Source of the DNA: an uncultured Bacillota bacterium
Lineage (GTDB): Bacteria > Bacillota > Clostridia > Oscillospirales > Oscillospiraceae
NCBI GenBank assembly: GCA_947073765.1
Contig: CAMTMZ010000001.1
Span: 86,592-150,591 of the forward strand
DNA: 64,000 nucleotides
Direction of reading: 5' to 3'
Below the pieces are notes generated by a model that ran no database searches, was not told where the DNA came from, and saw nothing but the letters and a program-made list of their open reading frames with translations. A program made the translations under genes and the position numbers. Below, in pieces: positions 1-7,974 of the stretch (within the stretch, counting starts at the first letter, position 1; every line of letters begins with the position of its first letter).

Positions 1-1229
1 CTCTGGCAGAGAAGGCGGGTTTTCGGCCTTACGTCCGAGGAACTGAGGTCAAGCCCGGCGATAAAGTATACCGGGTGAATCGCGGTAAGGCGGTGACGTT
101 GGCTGTAATCGGCAGGAAGTCTCTGGATCAGGGGGCCAACATCGGTGCGGCCCACATCGACTCCCCGCGCCTGGACTTGAAACAGAACCCTCTCTATGAG
201 GCAGAGGAGCTGGCCTACCTGAAAACCCACTACTACGGCGGCCTGCGCAAGTATCAGTGGGTAACCATTCCCCTAGAGCTCCATGGGGTTGTAGCCCTCA
301 AGGGCGGCCAGACCGTGCGGGTGTCTATCGGGGGAGGGGAGGACGATCCCCTGTTTACCATTGACGATCTGCTGCCTCATCTGGGGACGGAGCAGTCGAA
401 AAAGCCCTTGGGACAGGCCATTCCCGGGGAGAGCCTAAACATTCTGGTTGGCAGCCGCCCTCTGGAGGAAGATGACGGCAAGGACCGGGTGAAGCTGGCC
501 GCCCTGGAGCTGCTCAACCGAAAATACGGTATCACTGAGGAGGACTTTATCTCCGCCGAGCTGTCCGCCGTGCCGGCCTTTAATGCCCGGGACATTGGCT
601 TTGACCGTTCTCTTATTGGCGCCTACGGCCACGACGACCGGGTATGTGCGTACGCCTGCCTGGCTGCTCTGCTCCAGTTGGATGGGCCAGAATACACTGC
701 TGTGTGTATGTTGGCTGACAAGGAGGAGATCGGCTCCGAGGGAGTTACGGGAATGAAATCTGCCGCCTTTGATACCTTTATGGAGGATCTGTGTCAGGCT
801 CAGGGGGTGGCTTTGCGCGCCTGCTATGAGAAATCCTTCTGCCTGTCCGCTGATGTCACCGCTGCCTACGATCCCAACTTTGCTGATGTGTATGAGAAGC
901 GCAACAGTGCCTTTGTCAACTACGGGATGGGCCTGTGCAAATATACCGGAGCCAGAGGAAAGTCCGGGGCCTCCGATGCTTCCGCTGAACTGGTGGCCAG
1001 GGTTCGCCGGGTGCTGGACAGCGCTAATGTGGTGTGGCAAATGGCGGAGCTGGGTAAGGTGGACGCCGGAGGCGGCGGAACCGTAGCTGCCTATATGGCG
1101 GAGCGGAACATTGACACCTTGGATGCAGGGGTGCCTGTGCTGTCTATGCACTCCCCCTTTGAGACGGTGGGCAAGCTGGACTGCTATATGACCTTTAAGG
1201 GCATGAAGGCAATTTTTGAGGAAGTGTAA
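1..1229 (+). CDS. M18 family aminopeptidase, 5' end outside the window
   Basis: Zinc-dependent cytosolic aminopeptidase of the M18 (aspartyl aminopeptidase-like) family, releasing N-terminal residues from peptides. The frame is open from base 3, so the start lies before the window; an in-frame GTG at 75 sits inside conserved sequence (GDKVYRVNRGKA) and is not the start. About 408 residues are visible of a family usually 430-460 long. Metal-site signatures appear in the right order: HIDSPRLDLK, DDRVCAYA, DKEEIGSEG, SADVTAAYDP and SMHSPFETVG, giving the His-Asp-Glu-Asp-His ligand set. It looks active. It ends in a bidirectional terminator facing the HAD gene, so it is the last gene of its transcript. 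Confidence 0.93.
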   Translation, partial: LAEKAGFRPYVRGTEVKPGDKVYRVNRGKAVTLAVIGRKSLDQGANIGAAHIDSPRLDLKQNPLYEAEELAYLKTHYYGGLRKYQWVTIPLELHGVVALKGGQTVRVSIGGGEDDPLFTIDDLLPHLGTEQSKKPLGQAIPGESLNILVGSRPLEEDDGKDRVKLAALELLNRKYGITEEDFISAELSAVPAFNARDIGFDRSLIGAYGHDDRVCAYACLAALLQLDGPEYTAVCMLADKEEIGSEGVTGMKSAAFDTFMEDLCQAQGVALRACYEKSFCLSADVTAAYDPNFADVYEKRNSAFVNYGMGLCKYTGARGKSGASDASAELVARVRRVLDSANVVWQMAELGKVDAGGGGTVAAYMAERNIDTLDAGVPVLSMHSPFETVGKLDCYMTFKGMKAIFEEV

Positions 1230-1258
1230 TTACACTTGTCTGATTCCAGAGAAAGAGA

Positions 1259-1284
1259 CAGGGCCCGCCATTCGGCGGGCCCTG
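1259..1284. terminator. Convergent intrinsic terminator
   Basis: A perfect 11-bp GC-rich stem (arms 1259-1269 and 1274-1284, loop ATTC) lies between the convergent M18 and HAD genes. T-rich sequence flanks it on both sides (TTGGTGTGTTGG on plus, TCTCTTTCTC on minus), so it probably serves both. Confidence 0.8.
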
Positions 1285-1296
1285 TTGGTGTGTTGG

Positions 1297-2073
1297 TCAG
1301 GATTCTGGAATTTCGCCCACGCTGTTCAAGATAAACCGGGGACGGTAGGGGTATTGCTCACAGGTTTCCCGGGTGGATACCCCGGACAGCACCAGCACAG
1401 TGTCCAGTCCTGTCTCAATGCCAGCGATGATATCGGTATCCATTCGGTCCCCAATCATAACCGCATTTTCTGAGTGTACACCCAGCATGCGCAGACCAGT
1501 GCGCATCATCAAGGGGTTGGGTTTACCAACAAAGTAGGCGCTTTTGCCAGTTGCCAGTTCAATGGGGGCGATCAGCGCCCGGCAGGCTGGCACAATACCA
1601 GCCTCCACGGGGGCCGTCAGGTCGAAGTTAGTACCAATGAGCTTAGCGCCACCGTTCACCAGGCGGATGGCTTTTGTAATCTGCTCCAGATTATAGGAGG
1701 AGGACTCACCCACAACAACGTAATCGGGATTTACATCGTTGTAGGTGATTCCCTTGTCATAAAGGGCGTTCATCAGGCCGTGTTCCCCCACCACATAGGC
1801 GCTGCAGCCCGGCGCTTGGCTGTCCAGAAAGCAGGCTGTAGCCAAAGCGCTGGTGTAACAATGAGACTCATCTGTGTTAAGACCCATCCGAGCCAGCTTC
1901 TGCTGAAGCTCCTTAGGGGTGTACTGGCTGGAGTTGGTGAGAAACAGGTAGTTCTTTTTCTCCCGCGTCAGCCAGTCTACAAACTCTTTTACTCCAGGCA
2001 ATAAGTTGTTGCCGTGGTAGATGACGCCGTCCATGTCGCAGATGAAGCCTTTTTTCTTCTGTAATATGCCCAT
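1297..2073 (-). CDS. HAD-IIA family hydrolase (NagD-like phosphatase)
   Basis: Predicted cytosolic sugar- or nucleotide-phosphate phosphatase of the HAD-IIA subfamily, 258 aa, normal length. HAD motif I is FICDMDGVIYHG (catalytic Asp pair near residues 13-15), motif II is in YLFLTNSS, and motifs III/IV are in VGKPNPLMM and MIGDRMDTDIIAG. A C2-type cap lies between, as in NagD and 4-nitrophenylphosphatases. Start chosen at ATG 2073 because AGGGGG sits 7-8 bases upstream. It has its own sigma-A promoter and a terminator. Physiological substrate cannot be told from sequence. Confidence 0.9.
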   Translation of the reverse strand: MGILQKKKGFICDMDGVIYHGNNLLPGVKEFVDWLTREKKNYLFLTNSSQYTPKELQQKLARMGLNTDESHCYTSALATACFLDSQAPGCSAYVVGEHGLMNALYDKGITYNDVNPDYVVVGESSSYNLEQITKAIRLVNGGAKLIGTNFDLTAPVEAGIVPACRALIAPIELATGKSAYFVGKPNPLMMRTGLRMLGVHSENAVMIGDRMDTDIIAGIETGLDTVLVLSGVSTRETCEQYPYRPRFILNSVGEIPES

Positions 2074-2118
2074 GTCTCATCCCCCTGTCAAGTTGTAGTT
2101 TTTAAACAGTTGAGTTGT

Positions 2119-2147
2119 ATTATAGCATGTGGGGGATAAAAGAGCAA
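2119..2147 (-). promoter_or_regulatory. Sigma-A promoter of the HAD hydrolase gene
   Basis: On the minus strand TTGCTC (2142-2147) is followed after 17 bp by a perfect TATAAT (2119-2124), about 45 bp upstream of the start codon. Confidence 0.7.
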
Positions 2148-2504
2148 GGGGAGTATTTTAATCAGGATGCGGTGCAGATTTGTATAAAATCGGTCGTATT
2201 CAAACATTAAATTTTACAACTATGAGCAGTTCATCGTACATCAAGAAACCCATGTGCCGCAAGGCTTAAGGCTGAAACAAGTAGCATCAGTAGAAAGTGG
2301 AAACATCTGGAAGTCTACCTTCCACCTTAGCGGTTCCCCATACGGTCTTTTAGAATTTAGCTGCCTGGCAGGGACGAAACTGAGTTGTCATTTGAAATAT
2401 ATTTTTGCTATTTCTGAGTGTATTTACTATTTTTTTAAATTTATAAGAACTTTTTGTTTTGATTTTTGCCAAAAAATTTCTGTGGAAACAACGAAAAAAC
2501 ACTC
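2148..2504. other. AT-rich intergenic stretch, no gene supported
   Basis: About 350 bp with no convincing gene. One plus-strand frame is open from 2254 but has no ribosome-binding site and runs into AT-rich filler. Bases 2297-2325 can form competing short hairpins (GTGGAA/TTCCAC, GGAAG/CTTCC). The composition of 2240-2390 differs from the flanks, so it may be a decayed insertion; nothing identifies it. Confidence 0.35.
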
Positions 2505-2533
2505 TTCCCTTTATGGGGAATCTATGGTATACT
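2505..2533 (+). promoter_or_regulatory. Candidate promoter for the chemoreceptor leader
   Basis: TTCCCT (2505-2510), a 17-bp spacer and TATACT (2528-2533). The -35 is weak but the -10 and spacing are good. Use of this promoter gives a leader of about 240 nt that contains the whole structured element at 2580-2710. Confidence 0.45.
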
Positions 2534-2579
2534 GCATCCGAAATCTATCGTCCAGCGGATCAGTACGGTGTATCATCAA

Positions 2580-2710
2580 CGCAGCTGAAAACCGGAAAAC
2601 GGTTTTCAAGGCGGACGAAACCCGCCGGCGCATGAAATGCACCCGACGTTTCCCAATGAAGTCCACCGTATGGCCGCTTTGCGGCTCCTGCGGCGACTAT
2701 AAAACCTGCG
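2580..2710 (+). ncRNA. Candidate structured leader RNA upstream of the chemoreceptor
   Basis: Read by eye, this stretch folds into a closed multi-branch structure. A closing helix pairs CGCAG (2580-2584) with CTGCG (2706-2710). Inside it are a 9-bp hairpin (2586-2594/2600-2608, loop GAAAA), a 5-bp GC hairpin (2610-2614/2622-2626), a 6-pair hairpin with one mismatch (2627-2633/2637-2643, loop GAA) and a 5-bp hairpin (2673-2677/2681-2685, loop TTT). It ends about 50 nt before the ribosome-binding site of the chemoreceptor gene. It does not match the conserved sequence of c-di-GMP-I, c-di-GMP-II, SAM, cobalamin or lysine riboswitches as I know them. Riboswitch or protein-bound leader are both possible. 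Confidence 0.45.
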
Positions 2711-2777
2711 AATAAACGAACGATTGGCTTTTTTCTGCCTATCAAGAAAAAACATCACGAAAAGGAGAGACTGGAAC

Positions 2778-4817
2778 GTGGTAGGAAAGCAAGCAGACAC
2801 CCTCGCCAGCCGGGGGATTAAGCGGAGCCTGAATGGAAGGATATTGAGGAATACCACCCTCAATATCCTGATTTTGGTGGTCATATGCTGCGGGATTATG
2901 GCCTTTTCTCTCCAGTCACTTGCTAACAGCATTTTGCTGGACAGCCTTCAGCCCATGGCCCGGCAGTCGGCGAAAACGGTGGAAGCCAATATCCATATGC
3001 TGGCAGACCGTATGATGACCATTGCTAACGATCCACGGATGAATATGGTAACCATCGTAGGCCAGGAGGAAACAGAGGCGCCTATTCCAGACGTTGCGGC
3101 TACCGCTGAAAACCGCAGGGCCCTGCTGACGGAGGTGGCAGAGATCTATGAGTTCCATACAGTTGCCCTGTATGATTTGGATGGCCGGCTGATCCAGGGG
3201 ATCGACGGTGCGCCGGAGAGCCTGAACAGCGGTTTCTTTGCCCTTTTGAAAGAGACGGATAATCTGACTACCGACTCCTCCACAATCCATCAGGGCAAGC
3301 TGGGCGTCACCATGGGGATGCCAGTGAAGTGGAATGGCGAAACTGCTCTCTATGTGGTGGGTGTCTATAAATATGACACCCTCAACGATGTCATCAGCAG
3401 CATCAATCTGGGAAGAACCGGCATGGCCTACATGGTCAACCGCCAGGGTGTTGTTACCGGCCATCCGGATCAGTCTCTGGTCCTCGGCGGCAGCTCGCTG
3501 GTTCAGCTCAGCGGCGGAGACGGGGAGGCGGTGGAGCGTGTAACCACTGGTGAGACCGGAGCCACAGAGTTTTCCATCGACGGGAAGAAGATGCTGGTGG
3601 CGTTTTCGCCCATTCGAGGAACCCAGTGGTCCCTGGTTATCCAGATTCCAAAGTCGGACTATAACCACTTCATCAATGGAGCCATGCTGGTGTCCATTCT
3701 GGCAACCCTGATGGTTCTGGCTGTCTCTATGTTGCTGGTTTTGCGGCTTGCCCACTCCATCTCCCGCCCGGTGAAGCGTGTGACGGACCGGATGGTGGCT
3801 CTCTCCAACGGCGACTTGCACACAGAGGTGCTAGCCCTGGATACCGGCGACGAGCTGGAGGTTATGACAAAGACACTGGATGCCACGCTGGAGAGCGTGA
3901 ACCGGTACATATCCGATATTCAGCAGGTGCTGACCCATGTAGCGGATGGCGATCTGCGTACCGAGCCCCAGGTGGATTATATGGGCGACTTCGCGCTGAT
4001 TCGCGGCAGCCTGTACACCATTACCAAGTCCATGAACGAAACACTGCTCGGGTTCCGCGCCGCTGCAGATCGGCTGACAGAGATGGCGGAGCAGCTCAGC
4101 GGGCAGTCTGTGCGGCTCCATCAGGCGTCCCTGGATCAGAACCAGTCGACTGAGAAACTGGTCCATGAGGTGGCCCATGTGAAGGAGCGGTTGACAGACG
4201 TTACACAGAGCAGTGACCGGGCCCGTTCCCAGACAGGGGAGATCACCCGGCGTATCCAGAGCGCCAACGAGCAGATGGCTGCCCTGTCCTCCGCCATGGA
4301 CGATATCAGCGCCAACGCGCAGCAGATTACAAAGATCGCGAAAGACATTGAAGACATTGCGTTCCAGACGAACATCCTGTCTCTCAACGCATCCGTGGAG
4401 GCGACTCGAGCCGGAGTCGCCGGAAAGGGCTTTGCGGTTGTGGCCAACGAGGTGAAGCGGTTGGCCACAAAGAGCGCCGAGGCGGCGCGGAGTGCCACAG
4501 AGATGGTCAATAACACCAAAGCGATCATTCAGACCGGTGTGGAACTGACCGCGGACACCGCCGGTTCCCTCCGGGCGATTTTCGATGTCTCTGCCCAGAT
4601 CAACACCATTTCGGATCAGCTGGCAACGGCGGTACAGGGCCAGGAGGAAGCTTTGAGCGTGATGGAGGAACGGATTGCCGTTATCTCCGACATCGCGGAC
4701 CGCAATCTGCAAAACGCGGGGGAGACGGAGCAGTCCAGCGGCTCTCTGGCGAGAGAGGCGGAGGCTCTCCAGACTCAGGTGCGAAAATTTGTTTTGAAGG
4801 AGAACGGAGTCAGATGA
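2778..4817 (+). CDS. Methyl-accepting chemotaxis protein with dCache-type sensor
   Basis: Membrane chemoreceptor that passes ligand binding to CheA/CheW. Start set at GTG 2778 (679 aa) because AAAGGAGAG lies 8 bases upstream; a longer reading from 2724 has no such site. Order of parts: short cytoplasmic N-terminus; membrane helix near 27-48; extracytoplasmic sensor of about 250 residues ending in Cache-like GMAYMVNRQGVVTGHPD; second membrane helix near 297-322; HAMP; a second HAMP-like segment; long coiled coil; and the conserved signalling tip near 520-560 (AFQTNILSLNASVEATRAG, GKGFAVVANEVKRLA). The gene sits behind a structured leader and its stop overlaps the lipoprotein start (ATGA), so the two are translationally coupled. 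Ligand unknown. Confidence 0.93.
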   Translation: MVGKQADTLASRGIKRSLNGRILRNTTLNILILVVICCGIMAFSLQSLANSILLDSLQPMARQSAKTVEANIHMLADRMMTIANDPRMNMVTIVGQEETEAPIPDVAATAENRRALLTEVAEIYEFHTVALYDLDGRLIQGIDGAPESLNSGFFALLKETDNLTTDSSTIHQGKLGVTMGMPVKWNGETALYVVGVYKYDTLNDVISSINLGRTGMAYMVNRQGVVTGHPDQSLVLGGSSLVQLSGGDGEAVERVTTGETGATEFSIDGKKMLVAFSPIRGTQWSLVIQIPKSDYNHFINGAMLVSILATLMVLAVSMLLVLRLAHSISRPVKRVTDRMVALSNGDLHTEVLALDTGDELEVMTKTLDATLESVNRYISDIQQVLTHVADGDLRTEPQVDYMGDFALIRGSLYTITKSMNETLLGFRAAADRLTEMAEQLSGQSVRLHQASLDQNQSTEKLVHEVAHVKERLTDVTQSSDRARSQTGEITRRIQSANEQMAALSSAMDDISANAQQITKIAKDIEDIAFQTNILSLNASVEATRAGVAGKGFAVVANEVKRLATKSAEAARSATEMVNNTKAIIQTGVELTADTAGSLRAIFDVSAQINTISDQLATAVQGQEEALSVMEERIAVISDIADRNLQNAGETEQSSGSLAREAEALQTQVRKFVLKENGVR

Positions 4818-5257
4818 GACGGATTTTTGCCATACTTTTAAGTGTACTGCTGATGGTGCCAGTTCTGACGGCCTGTGGGAATCAGGGCGGGTTCCAAGAT
4901 GGGTATTATACTGCGCAGATGTCTGAGTTCAGTCATGGATGGAAGGAATATATTACTATTCTGGTAAAGGGCGGAAACATTATCTCTGTAGAGTACAATG
5001 CGGAGAACGCCAGCGGCTTTATCAAGAGCTGGGATAACACATACATGCAAACCATGTTCCATGTCAACGGTACCTACCCCAACGAATACACCCGCTATTA
5101 CGCTGGACAGCTTCTGGAGGGGCAGGGCCAGGGCGAGATCGATGCGATCACGGGGGCATCGTCTTCTCACGGAACATTCCAGCAGCTGGCCCAGGCTGTC
5201 CTGGAGCAGGCCTGGAAAGGAGACTCCAGTATTGTGATTGTGGAGACTGCTCATTGA
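4814..5257 (+). CDS. FMN-binding domain lipoprotein
   Basis: A 147-aa exported lipoprotein with signal peptide and lipobox VLTAC (Cys 21). The rest is one FMN_bind domain: DGYYTAQ...HGWKEYITI at the front and DAITGASSSHGTF near the end, matching the D-x-x-[ST]-G-A-[ST] site where ApbE attaches FMN covalently to Thr. It should therefore be a flavinylated redox protein anchored outside the membrane. It overlaps the chemoreceptor stop by 4 bp and is followed by a strong terminator, so the two form a two-gene operon. The inference that it supplies a redox or ligand signal to the receptor comes only from this coupling. No ApbE gene is seen in the window. Confidence 0.85.
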   Translation: MRRIFAILLSVLLMVPVLTACGNQGGFQDGYYTAQMSEFSHGWKEYITILVKGGNIISVEYNAENASGFIKSWDNTYMQTMFHVNGTYPNEYTRYYAGQLLEGQGQGEIDAITGASSSHGTFQQLAQAVLEQAWKGDSSIVIVETAH

Positions 5258-5291
5258 GCTGCAAAGAACGGTTTTCAGAAGGGAACGGAGC

Positions 5292-5329
5292 AAAAAGGAG
5301 AGACAGGCAATGCCTGTCTCTCCTTTTTT
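5292..5329 (+). terminator. Intrinsic terminator of the chemoreceptor operon
   Basis: A perfect 17-bp stem (5292-5308 with 5312-5328, loop AAT) ending in TTTTTT. The A-tract on the 5' side makes it potentially bidirectional. Confidence 0.9.
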
Positions 5330-5337
5330 GGCCGGAG

Positions 5338-5500
5338 TAGAGTTATTAGACATAATAATAAAACGTTCTTTTGCCCGTTGATTCAGTGCATATAATTCTT
5401 CTGGTGAAAGCAAATCAGAAATCTTTTTCTGGAATCGCGTATCTGCTAATCTTGGGTGTTCCAAAAAGGCATTGTCAATACGATGCATCCGCATACTCAC
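5338..5500 (-). pseudogene. Possible small-gene relic
   Basis: Between the lipoprotein terminator and cls there are about 230 bases. On the minus strand a frame from GTG 5500 reads MSMRMHRIDNAFLEHPRL, then RFQKKISDLLSPEELYALNQ and RAKERFIIMSNNS, which looks like real helical coding sequence. It has no close ribosome-binding site and no stop until deep inside the lipoprotein gene, where the frame is plainly antisense. I read it as the remaining piece of a broken gene, family unknown, or chance. The surrounding bases are AT-rich. Confidence 0.3.
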
Positions 5501-5559
5501 ATTATTATAATTTTCTTTTTTTCCTCACTTCATTTTTTGATATGCCAAGGTATATCAGG

Positions 5560-7086
5560 TTACATCAGCGGGGCAAAAACACGCAGGATACTGCGGTAGA
5601 GCTGGAGAAGGATATTCAGGTGCTTGAACTGCCGCAGAGAGCAGGGCTGGGAAACCTGCAGGGTGGCCTCAAAATCTTTCCGAATATCCCGGATGCAGGG
5701 GGCCTCGCACAACCAGACGCCGTCCTCGAAATGGAGAAACAGGCTGCGGTAGTCCAGGTTGACAGTACCTACAACGGCAAAGCGGTCGTCCACCACAAAG
5801 TTTTTGGCGTGGATAAAACCAGGGGTATACTCATAAATCTGCACACCGGCCTCTAAAAGAGGAGGGTAGTGGGCCCGAGTGACCTCAAATACATACCGCT
5901 TGTCAGGGATGTGGGGAGTGATAATTCTCACATCCACACCGGACTTGGCAGCGTTGCACAGGGCGGTGCTGGTGGCTACATCAATGATCAGATAAGGAGT
6001 AGTGATATAGATATAGTTTTTGGCCTTTGCGATCATGTTCAGATAGACTGCCTGGCCTACTGCCTCCCGGTCGAGGGGGGTATCAGTGTAGGGTTGGACG
6101 TATCCTGTCCAGGGCCGCACCGGGGCGGCTGGGGGACGGAAGAGATTAAAATCCTCGTCCCAATTAGCGATATTGTCCCACATGGTGAGGAACATTACGG
6201 TCATGGACCAGACGGCATCTCCCTGCAGCATGATGGCGCTGTCCTTCCAGTGGCCGAAGCGATCCCGGACGTTGATGTATTCATCTGCCAGATTGATCCC
6301 TCCGGTAAAACCCACTACGCCGTCGACAATGAGCAGCTTTCGGTGGTCGCGGTTGTTCAGCCGCAGGGACATCACCGGCATCAGCCGGTTGAACACACGG
6401 CACTGGATACCTTTTTTAGCAAGCGTTTCATTGTAGTCTCGGGGGAGGGTGAACATACAGCCGAAGTCGTCATACAGCACACGGATCTCCACACCCTGGG
6501 CCGCTTTTCGTTCCAGAATGGACAAAATGCTGTCCCAGAAAATCCCGGGCTGAATGATGAAATACTCTAAAAAAATATATTTTTTTGCCCTTTCCAGCTC
6601 CTCCAGCATCCGTGGAAAGGCAGCGTCTCCCAAGGGGAAGTACTCCGTCTCGGTGTTTGTGTAGGCGGGGCAGGCGGCTCTGCGCTCCAAATAGCTGGCC
6701 TGACCAGCGGCGTCTCCCCCCAAAGGAAGGAGATCGTCAGACTTGAAATCCTCCTTGAGCGTTTCAAAGGATTTGTCCAGCATCCCTTTCATCCGCTTTT
6801 GAGTTCGTTTGGGGACATAGCCGCCTCCGACCAATAGATAGAAAGCCCCGCCGAAGATAGGGAAGGGCAAAATCAGTAGGAGCCAGGCAATTTTATAACC
6901 TGGCTCCATTCGGCTGCCAACAATAGCGAAGGCGGCGGCCACGCTGAGGGCGATACAGCACCAGTAAAAGATCTCAGTATAGGCAGAGAAGGAAAACACC
7001 ATAACCACCAGTGCAGCAATCTGGACCAGCAGGGCCAAGGTCACAAATACTGAGCGGTGGAAGAAAATATAAAGCAGTTTTTTCAT
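5560..7086 (-). CDS. cls: Cardiolipin synthase (phospholipase D family)
   Basis: Membrane enzyme that joins two phosphatidylglycerols to make cardiolipin. It is 508 aa, normal for Cls. Two N-terminal membrane helices (about residues 11-60) with a further hydrophobic segment near 67-88 precede two HKD phosphodiesterase motifs: HRKLLIVDGVVGFTGGINLA and HAKNFVVDDRFAVVGTVNLD. Both His, Lys and Asp sets are intact. GGAGGTG lies upstream of the ATG. The phosphoesterase gene is 50 bp upstream on the same strand, so they are probably co-transcribed. Confidence 0.95.
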   Translation of the reverse strand: MKKLLYIFFHRSVFVTLALLVQIAALVVMVFSFSAYTEIFYWCCIALSVAAAFAIVGSRMEPGYKIAWLLLILPFPIFGGAFYLLVGGGYVPKRTQKRMKGMLDKSFETLKEDFKSDDLLPLGGDAAGQASYLERRAACPAYTNTETEYFPLGDAAFPRMLEELERAKKYIFLEYFIIQPGIFWDSILSILERKAAQGVEIRVLYDDFGCMFTLPRDYNETLAKKGIQCRVFNRLMPVMSLRLNNRDHRKLLIVDGVVGFTGGINLADEYINVRDRFGHWKDSAIMLQGDAVWSMTVMFLTMWDNIANWDEDFNLFRPPAAPVRPWTGYVQPYTDTPLDREAVGQAVYLNMIAKAKNYIYITTPYLIIDVATSTALCNAAKSGVDVRIITPHIPDKRYVFEVTRAHYPPLLEAGVQIYEYTPGFIHAKNFVVDDRFAVVGTVNLDYRSLFLHFEDGVWLCEAPCIRDIRKDFEATLQVSQPCSLRQFKHLNILLQLYRSILRVFAPLM

Positions 7087-7136
7087 GATGCGTCACCTCC
7101 GCTGCGCCTGGTGTGGAACAGATGCCGAACGCTTGG

Positions 7137-7595
7137 TTAGATTTGGTGGGATGTACAGAGGATTTTCCTGTTTTCAATTTCAATGAGACCGTAGTTGGTG
7201 AGGGCGGGGCCGGGATTCATCATCCAGAGGCCATCCTCCAGCTGCCGGCAAAGGGGAATGTGGGTATGACCGAACAGCAGGACATCAGCGCCTACAGCAC
7301 GGGCATCGTGAATGGCGGAGTCGTATCCGCTTTTCACGCCCCAGCGGTGTCCGTGGGAGAGGAGGATAGACTTGCCCGCCAGTGTGATTTGCTTTTTGAT
7401 GGGCACAGCCACACCCCAGCCGTCGCAGTTGCCAGGGACCAGGCAGAAGGGGATCTTAGGGTAATGTTCGGCCACCGCCTCGGCGTCGGACATGAGATCG
7501 CCCAGGTGAATAACCTGTTGGGGCTGGTGGCGGTCGATCGCGGTGTACATTCCGGACAGGGACCGGTGAGAGTCAGAGAATACCAAAATTTTCAA
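7137..7595 (-). CDS. YfcE/MJ0936-type metallophosphoesterase
   Basis: A 152-aa single-domain calcineurin-like phosphodiesterase binding two metals. Motifs are complete: FSDSH (residues 6-10), HLGDL, GNCD, LSHGH and LFGHTH. Proteins of this size in the family hydrolyse small phosphodiesters, but the natural substrate is generally unknown. It is the first gene of a pair with cls and is divergent from the small-protein cluster that starts at 7656. Confidence 0.9.
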   Translation of the reverse strand: MKILVFSDSHRSLSGMYTAIDRHQPQQVIHLGDLMSDAEAVAEHYPKIPFCLVPGNCDGWGVAVPIKKQITLAGKSILLSHGHRWGVKSGYDSAIHDARAVGADVLLFGHTHIPLCRQLEDGLWMMNPGPALTNYGLIEIENRKILCTSHQI

Positions 7596-7655
7596 ACTGT
7601 GTCACCTGGACCTTTCTTCGCATATACTGGAATAGTCAACGCAGTGGGAGGGATT

Positions 7656-7898
7656 ATGATGGAATTGACACATCAGAATCGGGAGGCTATTGCCCAACTG
7701 GCCAAGTCCGGCGACGCACAGAAGCTGATGGAGCTGCTGCAGCAGCAAAGCGGACAGGTAAAACAGGCGGCTCAGGCTGCCGCAGCAGGGGACCCGGGCC
7801 AGCTGATGGCGATGATGGACCAGCTGATGCGCAGCAAGGAGGGGGCTGAACTGGTGAACCGTATTGAGAGCCAAGCAAAGCAAGCGGGGTTGAAATAG
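7656..7898 (+). CDS. Small conserved helical protein
   Basis: An 80-aa (or 79-aa) soluble protein. Two ATGs in tandem (7656, 7659) follow GTGGGAGG; the second is better spaced. The sequence is Gln/Ala rich and helical, with AKSGDAQKLMELLQQQ, an Ala-Gln run and a C-terminal SKEGAELVNRIESQAKQ. I do not recognise a named function. It heads three small genes on the same strand (7656-8740), a set whose members look conserved and selected rather than random. Confidence 0.75.
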   Translation: MMELTHQNREAIAQLAKSGDAQKLMELLQQQSGQVKQAAQAAAAGDPGQLMAMMDQLMRSKEGAELVNRIESQAKQAGLK

Positions 7899-7974
7899 CA
7901 ATAATCTCAACCTGGCGACAGACTGGCAAGTGCCTGTGAGGCGTTTATAAAACGGGGAATGGGGGGCAGGAACC

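Noticed and set aside
435..1151. Long antisense frame over the M18 gene
   Set aside because: Low-complexity, no ribosome site, and fully explained as the shadow of a strongly conserved enzyme on the other strand.
2580..2710. Match of the chemoreceptor leader to the c-di-GMP-I (GEMM) riboswitch
   Set aside because: The expected conserved GGGACGCAAAGCC block and tetraloop-receptor are absent, although the context would suit it.
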